Below are positions 12,054-22,961 of a stretch of 64,000 nt of DNA, piece by piece (position 1 is the stretch's first letter; every line of letters begins with the position of its first letter). The notes under the pieces were generated by a model. The model was given only the letters and a program-made list of their open reading frames with translations. It did no database searches and had not been told where the DNA came from. Source of the stretch: Xiphydria camelus (taxonomy: Eukaryota; Arthropoda; Insecta; Hymenoptera; Xiphydriidae); contig OY783200.1 of assembly GCA_963678675.1 (NCBI GenBank), positions 19,854,190-19,918,189 of the forward strand, given 5' to 3'. The position numbers and the translations under genes are program-made.

Positions 12054-13013
12054 ATTTATAAAATCTATTTTGTTTTGATTTTTTAAACATTTTTACCTTC
12101 CAAAGCCCTAAAAAAAGTGTGGAGAAAATAATAGTTAATTCTGAAACATTCATAAAGGTTGATTATACACTGAGCCTATATAGAAATAATTTAGTTTAGG
12201 TTCGAATAGTTTTTATTAATATTGAGAATTTATTCAAAATTATGAATGAATAAATTATTTCAACAATTCAATTAATAGGTTCTTGTAGTTAACGTTTCAC
12301 TTTTTCATATGGCAGATCAGTTCAAGAATTCAATCCAATGAACCCATTTTCTTCCAATTATCGCATCCTATCCCGATGGAAGAAAACTCACCACCTTTTC
12401 GAGGTTTCCATTCAGCAAAGACAAGCCAATGTCATTGGCAAAGAGTGTGCCATTTACATTTCGTTAAAGTTGATGTATATCAAAGTAATTTAGTAATTCA
12501 ACGGTGTAACTTTAGATAATTGTTGAAATTCCATGCCATAAATTTAAGTAATAATACGCACACAGGTAAGCGAGAAGCAATTTTAAAGAGAGAGTGTCGT
12601 TATTTTTTTTCATTTGTCGTGAAAGAGAGGATATCGAAGTATATGCCTGCTTTTTTTCAGATTTTTAAAAAGTGACCAGCTATGAAAATACGACATTTGT
12701 TTAAATCAAGTGCAAATAAAATTATTTTAAAAAAAATTTTTTATCGACGCAATTTTTCTCTGGTTTTTCAACTCTTTCACTTTTAGTACCTATCCAAAAG
12801 ATTATTCTCAGCCGACAACCGGTTTGACAGTTATAATTTAATGAATAAAAAGCAGCGTTATTCTTCAAGTGGCTGTAAAATCAACAATTTTCAACATTTT
12901 GAAAAATCCTTCGAAATACGCTTAAACATCGACACAGACTACAATATATCCAAATTTGAGCAAAATCCGAAATGTTACTCCAAAAAGTGTTTGATTTGGT
13001 ATGGAATGACCCT

Positions 13014-14098
13014 TTAACCCTTTCGACCCGGGGAAACTCGGAGCTTACAAAGGGACCTGCCGAAAGTCGGAGCACCGATTGTAATGAATTTTTGTTTATA
13101 AGTCCCCTGAGTAACGCTCATACTCTATTTTTATCCAATTGGCGTTTGTTTATTTTTAAAAAAAAAGGTGTGAGTGCCGTTGTACTCACGGAGGATGTGT
13201 AAACATCTTACAATTATCTGCGGTCCGAGTTTAATTGGGGAATATGACGTCGTAGTTCGACATAAAGAAGTTTAATTTTTTCTATAATAAAATATTTATT
13301 ATTATTATATTAGATTTATAATTTACTAGCAGCCCGTCCCGGCTTCGCACGGGTACATTGTGGATTGATTTTGTCCGTCCACCATTGTTTAAATACATTT
13401 TTAATACAAAACTTTTAGTATTTTTCCCGGGCTACGCAATGGTCATATTGGATTTGACCTTGACCATGACCTTCAAGGTTATATCAAGGTCAAATTAATT
13501 TTTTTTTCACGTACAAATGTGTCCTTGACCATTTTTTTCATGTTACCTTTATTGTCAGCGGAGGTCAAATTTAGGTCAAGTATAGTTCGACTTTTTGAAC
13601 ACCCTGTATAAGATTTCACCGAAAGAAATTTATTCTTAAAGCTAGTATAATATACTAAAACTTAGTATATTTCCCTCTAAAATAGGCGGTAAGTATATTT
13701 TCTAATCGTTAGAGGAAAATAATTTAATAAACGCATACTAATGTGGATGCATACTAGGTTTAAGAATATCCTCTTATCTGAGTTCAGTATGTCACACATT
13801 CTTAAGGTAAGTATTTCCTCTAAACACCCGTAAAGGAAGCATTCTAAATAAGAAATTAGTAAAATTACAGAAAAATCGTTTTATTCTCATTTTCTGTTTG
13901 TATCGTACATTTGTCAGATAAAAAATTTATAATAATTATAATTATATCGAAAGGCCTTATACATACATATGTCATTGCAATACGTGTTTAAATGTAACGT
14001 ACGTATACACTAGTGAACGTTCTCTTTGTGTTCATACGTTTCACTTTTCGTTCATTCGGAGTGCGAGTGATTGCGGACTGCAAGAATCCAACATCGCT
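13014..14098. other. Transposon remnants, no gene
   Basis: TTAACCCTTTCGACCC at 13015 looks like a lone piggyBac-like end. 13330-13620 contains a block (AGCAGCCCGTCCCGGC, then repeated GACCTTGA/TCAAGGTCA words) shared with the palindromic element at 29340-30343, so it is probably a degraded relative. The 13021-13200 frame has no motif. Confidence 0.4.
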
Positions 14099-14340
14099 GG
14101 ATTGGTTCACTAATGAATTCATTCGTCACTTTTCATTCTTTTCGTCTTTAGTCGTTTCACTTTTAGTGAAAGATGCTGAATGAAAAACAGAAATGAACAA
14201 AAAGTGAACCGTCTGATATCACCTTTGTTGATTCACTAATGAATTCATTCGTCACTTTTCATTCCTTTCGTGTTTAGACGTTTCACTTTTAGTGAAAGAT
14301 GCTGAATGAAAAACAGAAATGCACAAAAAGTGAACCCTCT
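14099..14340. repeat. Direct tandem duplication, period ~126 bp, two copies
   Basis: Two adjacent copies share TCACTAATGAATTCATTCG (14107 and 14233) and the following 90-100 bp, including ACTTTTAGTGAAAGATGCTG, with few mismatches. Non-coding. Confidence 0.75.
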
Positions 14341-14376
14341 GATCCGCCTTAACAGCGCTACACCCGAAGGCATCAC

Positions 14377-14676
14377 GGTTGATGTCTACAGTATTATTTT
14401 GAGTAGTTGAATAAATTTACGTATGTAAAAATTGTGCTTGATTAACTAGTAATAATTAAGCGTTTGATTAATTGATATATATATAATTTCTGTGAATCTA
14501 TTTATGTATTACAATCAATATTGTATTCAACTTATTTTATAATATTAATTGTAATGCATAAATAGATTCACAGAAATTATATCAATTAATCAAACGCTTA
14601 ATTATTACTACTAGTTAATCAGCCACAATTTTTACATACGTAAATTTATTCAACTACTAAAAACAATACTGTAGAC
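14377..14676. mobile_element. 300-bp palindromic element
   Basis: The left half starting GTCTACAGTATT and the right half ending AATACTGTAGAC are inverted copies over about 130 bp each, with a short AT-rich centre. Similarity is high, with only small indels. It is a fold-back or MITE-type insertion with no coding content. Confidence 0.75.
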
Positions 14677-16291
14677 TGGATATTATTCTATTTATTTTGC
14701 CATTTTTTAAAAGTAAAATAAAGACTGGGAACCCCACTAATTGTAAGCACTTTTTCTAAAGACCAGTCATTCTGACTGGTTTTGGTTCTATCCGAATACA
14801 AACTTGCACAGCAATATTGCCGCGTATACTTGTACAACATTGAGAAGCGTAACTGATTTGCTTTACATCAGTCTTATTTTGCAACCTTGCGACAAGGTTC
14901 TATCTTGCAAGCAAACTTTACAGCAAGCACAATTCTCGATACGATATCTACCTGGGTCAGTAAAAGGAGATAAAGTTTTGATTTTTGTGTTTTCTTTTGT
15001 TACGCGAAACGATTGCGTAAATAATAATAATAATAATAATAATAATTTATACATATATTTGAAGGGTAAAAATTATCCTTTGGAAGGATAAATTGTATAC
15101 TACTCCTTTAGAAGGATAATTTTTAGCCATTTGAAGGTTAAAAATTATCCTCTTGAAGGATAAATTTTATACTCCTTTAGAAAGATAATTTTTAGCCACA
15201 TTCCCGATCGGATAATTTTTATTCTAATTCCCTTTCGTACTCCGATTATCCTTCTATAAGGTATAATTTTTAATCTCAATTTAGGATTAAAATTTAGTCT
15301 TTTTTTTTTCAGTGTATGCAGCCGATACAACGTTAGGAATTAACGAAACTACGCCATACCCACTATCGAGGTCTCAAGAGAAACATCGCGTAAATACAAA
15401 ATCACACTACGGTGACATAATAACAATCAAACGAAGCCTTTCCAGCTCCTCGAAAAACGATGAATTTTTGAGGGAAATCCTCCCCCGTCCGTTCCGCCCC
15501 TTCGTCGACTCTCATTTTATAATCTGCTGACGGTGTAGCGCACGGGCGCAAGCCGCCATTATCGCAAAAAATAGTTAATGGCGGCAAAAAGCATGCGGCG
15601 AACGAGGATGCAGGAAGCTTCCTTCCTCCCTCCTCCGCCGCGCCGCGATCCTCACTCCCTTTGCTGTCCATCTTTTCTCCCTCCGTCCCCCCGCGTTATC
15701 TATCCAACCATATACATCCGTCTCTCTCGCGCTCTGATCGATTCCACCCCCCCCCCCCCGTCGTTTTTGCGAGTCCCTGTCATTCGATCGCAACACCACC
15801 GCCCGCGCGATGCGCGGCTACATTAAAGCTGGGCTCACTCGCCGGTTCCCTTTGATTTCGCGAGGGGGCGCGCGCCCACCCCTTAAGATCGCCGGCTCGC
15901 GGAAACTCCATTAGCGTCATTTATAAATCATCCCTTTGTACACCTGCGGACGCAGATTCTGCGGGTTGGAAGGGACTTATTTTATCGGATGTTCTTTTTG
16001 ACGGTGAAAACGAATCTGCAAATCAAACTCGTTTATCGAGTCAGGTTTTCGAAAAAAAAAAAAAAAATTATTTAAACGCCTCACAAAAAAATATGATTTT
16101 TGTTAATTTTCATTACGCTGTATAAAATGGAAATGACAGTCTTTTCCAAAATATGTTCCTTTTTGTCGAAAATACTTTACTTTCCAGGATTTGCGATTTC
16201 TGAAATCGAGCTATGCAATTTTGAAGCAAGATATTATATTGATCGACATGTGTAGTTAGCGATTGCATCGATCCTTCGAAATTTTCGCATG
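14677..16291. other. Microsatellite, hairpin repeats and GC-rich island; no gene
   Basis: (AAT)n at 15018-15046. Repeated inverted AAATTATCC/GGATAATTT words at 15065-15260 end with a poly(T)-CAGTG boundary near 15314, so this is probably another CACTGA-type MITE. A GC- and pyrimidine-rich island with a poly(C) run lies at 15530-15900, including ATGGCGGCAAAAAGC at 15578. It could be a promoter or first exon, but no conserved product follows. Confidence 0.4.
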
Positions 16292-16379
16292 ATAATTGAC
16301 GACCTTGATGCAAAAAGGGGATAAGTTATTGGATGAGTCATAAGACTTATCCCCTTTTTGCACCAAGGTCCTCAATTAT
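16292..16379. repeat. 88-nt imperfect hairpin (~38-bp stem)
   Basis: ATAATTGA and TCAATTAT close a hairpin whose stem includes GCAAAAAGGGGATAAGT and its complement, with a small loop of about 10 nt and a few bulges. The length suits a pre-miRNA-like fold or a very short MITE. No expression evidence is available from sequence. Confidence 0.45.
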
Positions 16380-19300
16380 GGAATAACGGCGCTTTAAAAT
16401 TGAAAAAAAAATCCCTTTCAAAGCGCCAAAATACGATATTCGACTACACGGAACCATTTTCCTTAAACTAAATAGTAACGAGACGAGGAAGAGTACCTAG
16501 GGGCGCAGGTGCCCCCGGGAACGTCAAGGAAAGGAGTGGGGTTTGAAGCGTGACGAAGAAACTGCGGTTCGAGGGACGGTAACACCATCCCGTCGGGGCG
16601 AACTTACCGCATTACGCATTGGATCACGTTCGGCAACTACGCGTAGTTTTCAGGGGTAGCAGAGGGGAGTGGGTGCCGCCCATCTATAAGAGGGATGAAA
16701 ATAGGCGCGGCACGGGCTTCTCGCCAGTTAACGAGGAACGGTTGATGATGGAGACAACCCCCGGACTGAGGGGGTGGTGGTGAGGGTACGAGACACGGCG
16801 CCCGCGTCAGATCTTCATTAAGCTTTCGCCTGTAGGAACTTCGCGCGCGAATTCTCGCGAGGACGACGCGGTCTGTCAAAATATTCTACCTGCACGAGGT
16901 ACAGTTTTATATTCTCCAGAGAAAATTGTATTAAAATGTATTATTCAATAAATATAACATACATATTATGTACCTAGGTATTATACAGGGTGGGGAAAAA
17001 GTATGGAAACCCCCTGAAAAGCTATGAAGAATTAAGTTTCTGTGAAAAATACTCAAAACAAAAGTTTTAGGGTTTCGAGGGGGACATCTAACGGTGACCT
17101 TGAGTTTGGTCTTGATCTTTAAGGCCATTTGAAGGTCAACTTAAAAATGTTAAATGGAAACCCCCACTTTTCATCCCAAATTCTAAAAGAGCGGAAAATC
17201 TTACGTTCAGATATGATCTTTGAATGACTTTGAGATCATAGATCAAATAAGATAATATGAAGGGAAACTTCCAATTTTACCCCAGACAAAGTTATTCAAG
17301 GGCTTCTATATAACTTTCCACTATTTGTCTATATATCCAATTTACATTTTCATGTGCAAATATATATAGTTTCATGTATACCCGACTAGTTAATAAAATG
17401 TAGATAATTTATATATATCTGCTAATTATAAGTAGGTATACGTACATATAATAACCGTATATTTACAACGTAGCACAATATAAAATTGGAATGAAATTTG
17501 TGGCGAAAAGGATGTGGTCGCTATCTAATCGGCGGCGCGTTTCGTCCCGGAGTCGGCCTGTGGACTCGTCAGTAAGGTTAGGCCGACTCCTGCCTTAGAC
17601 GCTCTGTGGTCCTCGGTGAGAGATGGGCAGTTGCGGTCTTATATAGAAACTTTCCCGTTGTTGGACCACTAACGAGAAGCCGAGAGCCGTGAGTCGAGGG
17701 TCGGCGCCACCTGGCGGCAGGGCGCCGTAGCGCGACGAGTCGCCACAACTTTAAAAATAGTAATAAAATATATTTTTTCACATAATTTAAATAGGTATCT
17801 GAAAAATTATATCAGCTCAGTATATTTCCAAAATTCATTGATTAATAAATTTCTGTACTTAAATATTACCTACCTATATTTTTGAATATATATTCAATAT
17901 ACTTATATATTTATAATTTTGCACAGACATAAGAATATATAAAAAATTAGATATAAATGTATTTTAAGATTCATTTTATCTATATACAGTGAAAACGATA
18001 TAATAATATATACCTACGTGAAATGCATATTAAATGCATGAAAAATTATATTTTTTAAATGTATACTAATATAAAATCCATCTGATATATTTACAAAACA
18101 GACAGTTTTGTATATTTTTATATACACAAAATATAAATAAATTTAATCATCTACATTTTAAAATATATTTTTTTCCCGTGGGAGATACATTATCACTCTC
18201 CTATTTTTCTGCTTTTTCAATTCTTCGGATTCGATTTTTTTAAAGTGGATTTAGACAACTAAATCCAAGAGGGGTAGTTTGGTTAATAAGAAAAAAAAAA
18301 AAGGCGATTTACTTGTTTTCGCCCCAAATGCGAGGTAGAATGGGGTATGGGCGTGTTTTTCACTAAATTATTTACACGTTAGACTTTCCATATTTTGAAT
18401 GAAATATTGTAAAAGGTGAGAGAACAGTAGTAAATAAATATTTAAAAGCAGCATTACATAATATCAATATCAACGGACATTGAAAATATTCCAGTGTCGG
18501 TTAAAAATTCGAATACCATTCCCCTGACGCGATCGCGGTAGACTGCTACCAGACGACCGTTGAGTGACTACGTCCGTCATATATCGGCTGAAGGCACTCG
18601 TCGATGCCCGGCGAGCACCGAGCGCCGCGTCTAAAGTTCGCTAACGATGATGTATCGCGAGGGGTGCCAGGATCTCCGGGGTTCTAGCCGTTCTGATGTG
18701 CTCGAAGTCTGCTCCCCCGCCGCCCCCCCCCCCCGGCGCTCCTCATAGCTTTCTCTCTCTCCCTCTCCTTACCCTCTGCATCCAGAACGACCTCCCACCC
18801 TCAGTCGCGGGAGCAACAGACCATGACTGATAGCCCGTCATATCGTGCAGCGACCTCGTGGAAAAACATTATATTGCCACTATATATACACTTAGATTTT
18901 TCGCCGGGAACCGTCGCCGCTTCTATACGGTCAACAATCGTCCCTAGGGTGAGGATGTTAGGAGGCTCGAAAGCTTTTCGCCCCCGTTTCCTTATGTGAA
19001 CAACGCTCGACCCCTCCCTCTGTCTCCGCGTGCGAGAAAATTAATATTTCCACTTCCATTCGCGAGTCGCGTTAAATTCGTCATGGGCTCACTTCCTCTG
19101 CTTCGAGTAACACGGCTTTTACGGAGGAGGTCAACAAAGTGATAAAATGTTATTGTTGGTATAGGGCTTCGAGTGAGTCGACGGGAGAGATAGATTTTGT
19201 GTGGGGACCTTTTTTCGGGATTAGGAATGTTTTGTATAGGTACTATAATCATTAGTTTTTTTTTGTTTGGACGAATTTATAGTGCGGCTACAAAAAATCA

Positions 19301-22048
19301 TGACTCGATTAATTATTGAAAATATTATACAGTTATGGATTTCATGGTAGGGGCTGGTGTTTGTCATACGACCTGATGTTACGACTTTCCTGGAAAATGT
19401 TTCTGAAGAACATATGGAAAATATTTATTACAAAAAAATGTAATACATTTTTGAACCTAATTTCTCGGGAAAAACACTTACATGTATATGTAGGGAAAAC
19501 CGGGGCAAAGTGACCCCCCTCTCTAAAGTTCCAATCGATAGAGCTTACAATAATTAGGTAGTCATGAGAGAAGGTAGAAGCTGCGAATTTGCATATGCCT
19601 AGTTTCACCATGTAATTACGTTGTGTTTTTCTCAAAATTTTTTGTGCGATCAAAGCAAAATTATACTTATGTTACAATTTTGAAGTATTGTAAAAGGACT
19701 GTTTTGCCCTACCGGGTGGGGCAAAATGATCGTCTATATATTAAAATAAATGGAAAAATCGATTGTTATCATTCATTCATAACATTGTTGAATGAGGAGA
19801 TTGCCGTTCAGATAAATAAATATAGCTTTACCAAAAATAAAAAGTCAAACGAGACGATACGTAAGTACCAAAAATTATATATAAGAAGGCGAGGCTAATA
19901 TTTTCAGTTCAATTGCTTATTAAACAATATTTCTCTCGGGTCCATTTTTATCCTCCATTGCTACCTAATAATAACAGTCAGGTGCCAATGCAAGCGTTGC
20001 TCATTTCTCCAAACACGACCTTATAGCTATACTTCGGAGTTACCGCTCGCTGAAACGAGACTGTTTAGATTTTCATATTCCACCGCGTATAGGTAATAAA
20101 CATCTGGTACGACTTTCCAAAGTCCTTCGAGATTCTTGAACTTCGCTTTACGTACTAGGTTCGTCCCTCCCGGCGTCTGGCGTCTCAGCTGATCCAGCGT
20201 CTTCCTCAAAACTCGTTCATCCCCCTTTCCTTCGCTTCAATCTTGCCCTCTCGATGCCCATCCTCCTCCAGTTTCACTTTCAGACTCAAGAGGATTCTCA
20301 TTAGTCTCCTCCAAACCATCAACGTCGCATTTTATTATAATAACCAGCATTCCCCCTCCTCTCACTTCGCACTTCTGCATCTACTCGTACTTTCATACTC
20401 GAATCCCTAAATGCGCCAAGTGAATGTATACAAGTCGTCTGCAGCCGATCTGAGCGCTCGAAGGTGGACGACCGATCCGGCTGTGAGGGACTTACGAGAG
20501 AACGAAGGGAAGTTTTAGTACTCCTGGCGGGGAGGAGGATGAAGTATCAAGTTTTTCGAGGGAAAGGGGGAGAGTATATAGTGGTTCAAGGAAAGCTTTG
20601 TTAACATGATCTGCTTGAAAATTGAATAGCCCGTGTATAGAGTTTCACGGTGTCTAGTGTAATTTCAAATTAAATTTCTAATTTTCTCAGCTTTCCTCTT
20701 ACATGATTTCGTGGGGGATAAAAAGTTATTAATAATACTTCATATTCCCTTCTAAGTATTGATTCTCACAGTCAACCTAAGGAAATATATAGAATAGAAT
20801 AATCAAGATTGATCGATTTAATACACTTAGAAGCTATTAAAAGCGTCCAACACATTTGTGAATTAAAATTACAAAACTAATTATGAAATGCAAAAATAAT
20901 TGGGAATTTACGATGCGTAGGTACCTATTGTGATTCTAGAGAATATTTATTTTGATTTTCCTATACATTCCTCACATGGAATTTGTGCTTCCGCATCTAA
21001 TTGCTAGTAGTATTACCACATTTTTATCTATTAAAAACTTCCGACACAATTTGTGAATTCAAAACGGAAATTTTTAACAGTTTAGACTTTTACTTTTGGA
21101 AAAATTTTTAATTCGTGCACGCATCGTTGGTTTCGATATTAAACTTGTTGTTGCGGAAGATTTGATTTTCCAATTGAATTAATTTGCTTCCAACAGTTGT
21201 AAAACTCCTCTTCCAATGATGTCGTTTTTCCCACTGTTGCGAACTCGTGGGAAACCAGGCTAAATATCGAGCAGTTGAGTATCATATAACGCAATATCGC
21301 CGAGATTTGCGATAAATCGAGCGTATTACTGCGTCGAGCTTATACTCGATTAGAGAGTTTATATTGTACGAAGCAATAGCGAACAACTGGGAGAAATAAC
21401 TATTTAATGGTTCTCTCCATTGCGAGGAGGAAAAGGACTCTCGTCCGTAATTTCGCTAGCTGAGCTACCGTGGAGAACTGGTGACAGTTTTAAGCGCCGA
21501 ACCAAAGTTTCGATGTATGAATTCGACCGCAAATAGTCCTTTGTTTTATTCATTGGACGCGAAGCTACGAGGAATAGCGAGTTCATGGGACGATGAAGAC
21601 GCATCGTTGAATTTACGGTATCCGATTTCCGCTACATCTAGGCATGATACTCCTCCGCCATATTGACTAATAAATGCGCTTCATAGTTCACGTGCCGCTT
21701 CGATCGAGTAATTTATAATAAATATATCGAGACTTTCGATTGTTTTCGCAGTTTCTTTTTTCTCCTGTCGCAAGTCGATCGCGGACTAACTCGATTTTCC
21801 TGTTTATCGCGAAGCTTTCGTATTCAAAATAATTGGAGAGCTTCTTTACTCGCCCACAAAGTTCTTCTAAATCGAAAAGGAACGTGAGAAGATCTTTTTA
21901 TCGTGCGAAAATCATTTGGTGACGTCAATTCTTCTGTAAAGGACTTTTCAAGATAAGATTCAGTTTCTGTACACTGAGAGTCATCTAAGAGGAACTCAAG
22001 TCAATCTATAGTCAGTTTACTCGATCGGTAAGTTGCCTTCTGGTTATG
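16380..22048. other. 5.7-kb region without a supported gene
   Basis: 16985-17330 has a lone CAGGGTGGGGAAAAAG end with GACCTTGA-type words, a relic related to the element at 29340. GC-rich islands lie at 16500-16870, 17510-17740 and 18520-19060 (with a poly(C) run near 18722). They may be promoters or 5' UTRs. A 60-70-codon frame on the - strand at 20027-20250 looks protein-like but has no splice partner that I can find. 17380-18180 is very AT-rich. Confidence 0.4.
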
Positions 22049-22320
22049 TACCGTATGTCCGTCTCTGTACTGGCCAGTTTGAAAGTTACCTTCGGATAGG
22101 CTTGGTCGGTAATCGAGACATTTATACCGTAATTATAATTATTTTCGTAATTTCCATTATTCGCAAATTCACAATTTCGAGGTTAGACGCCTCGATCTCC
22201 CGAATTGACATCAACTCTAACTGCCGACTCGACTTCTACCGTATTAAATGACTCAAGTACCGACCAAGCCTATCCGAAGGTAACTTTCAAACTGGCCAGT
22301 ACAGAGACGGACATACGGTA
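22049..22320. repeat. Perfect 63-bp inverted repeat, 146-bp spacer
   Basis: 22049-22111 and 22258-22320 are exact reverse complements over 63 bp (left arm begins TACCGTATGTCCGTCTCTGT). The spacer has no open frame or internal repeat. Identity of the arms implies a recent insertion or continuing correction. It lies 420 bp upstream of the first exon of the unknown membrane gene. Confidence 0.85.
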
Positions 22321-22743
22321 TGATGTAATAAACTTTAATGTCTCTTGTCGGGGAAAAAATGTATGTGTGCTGCAATTTATAAGAAATATTTCTACTGTAG
22401 TCGGATGAAATTATTCGAGTATTTCAGCTGTAGTAAAAGATCCTTGAAGATACTGGATTTATGTGGTATTGTTCACTTAGCAAAAATATCATTGGTCGTA
22501 TCCAGTGCAAATACCTACCTACCAAATTGATAGTGGCTTGATGAATAATTTACCGACAGTCTTTTCTGGTAGATACGTATACCTAAGTCATAGATTGTAC
22601 GAAACTAAAATCAGAAGGGTTCAATTTGACGATCCACATAGATACAGCGAGCTTACGTATGTATTTCTTAAAACCTAAATTCAACTTTAAATAAGATAAT
22701 TTCTCGTGATGCAGTATTTACCATAGGATTCAGTGGAAGCAAC

Positions 22744-22961
22744 ATGGTTTCCCTATCTGACTTACAGTTGATCTATCAATTTTTAAACTACGAATGGAAC
22801 TTACTCATTTATGGCGAGAGGGACGAATCGTGGCGGGATCGCTTTCTATCTTGGCTCAGATATTTTGAACTCTACATATGGGAAACGATGGGGTATACTA
22901 CGCCCAATGCAAGAGGTTATTACGCTTTGGCCGTGATTTTAGTCATGGGCCTTGGAGTCAT
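22744..22961 (+). CDS. Unknown membrane gene, exon 1
   Basis: ATG in a fair context (GCAACATGG). Encodes 72 residues plus two bases, donor GTAAAT. The last residues are the first part of the hydrophobic segment. Reading through the donor would stop at TAA one base later, so splicing is required. Confidence 0.55.

Larger units (their letters stand above)
9778..13013. mobile_element. 3.24-kb element with 0.8-0.9-kb terminal inverted repeats and a cargo gene
   Basis: AGGGTCATTCCATACCAAAT at 9778 is the inverse of the sequence ending at 13013. The arms stay similar for about 900 bp on the left (to about 10682) and 780 bp on the right (from about 12233). The left arm has a 125-bp segment (10214-10338) that the right arm lacks. 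The unique core (about 10743-12232) holds a nested 127-bp MITE and a small secreted-peptide gene, but no transposase. It is therefore non-autonomous or a fold-back element. I found no unambiguous target duplication, so the superfamily is open. Arm divergence looks like a few percent by eye. Confidence 0.85.

Noticed and set aside
13015..13030. TTAA next to the right end of the cargo element as a piggyBac target duplication
   Set aside because: The left flank at 9774-9777 is TATT, not TTAA, so the duplication is not supported.
15578..15855. Overlapping Pro/Ser/Arg-rich frames in a GC island
   Set aside because: Composition effect of pyrimidine-rich sequence and a poly(C) run; both strands give frames of similar length.
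20027..20250. Possible - strand exon with Lys/Arg-rich product
   Set aside because: Reads plausibly as protein, but no ATG, no good splice borders and no neighbouring exon were found, so it is only mentioned in the region note.
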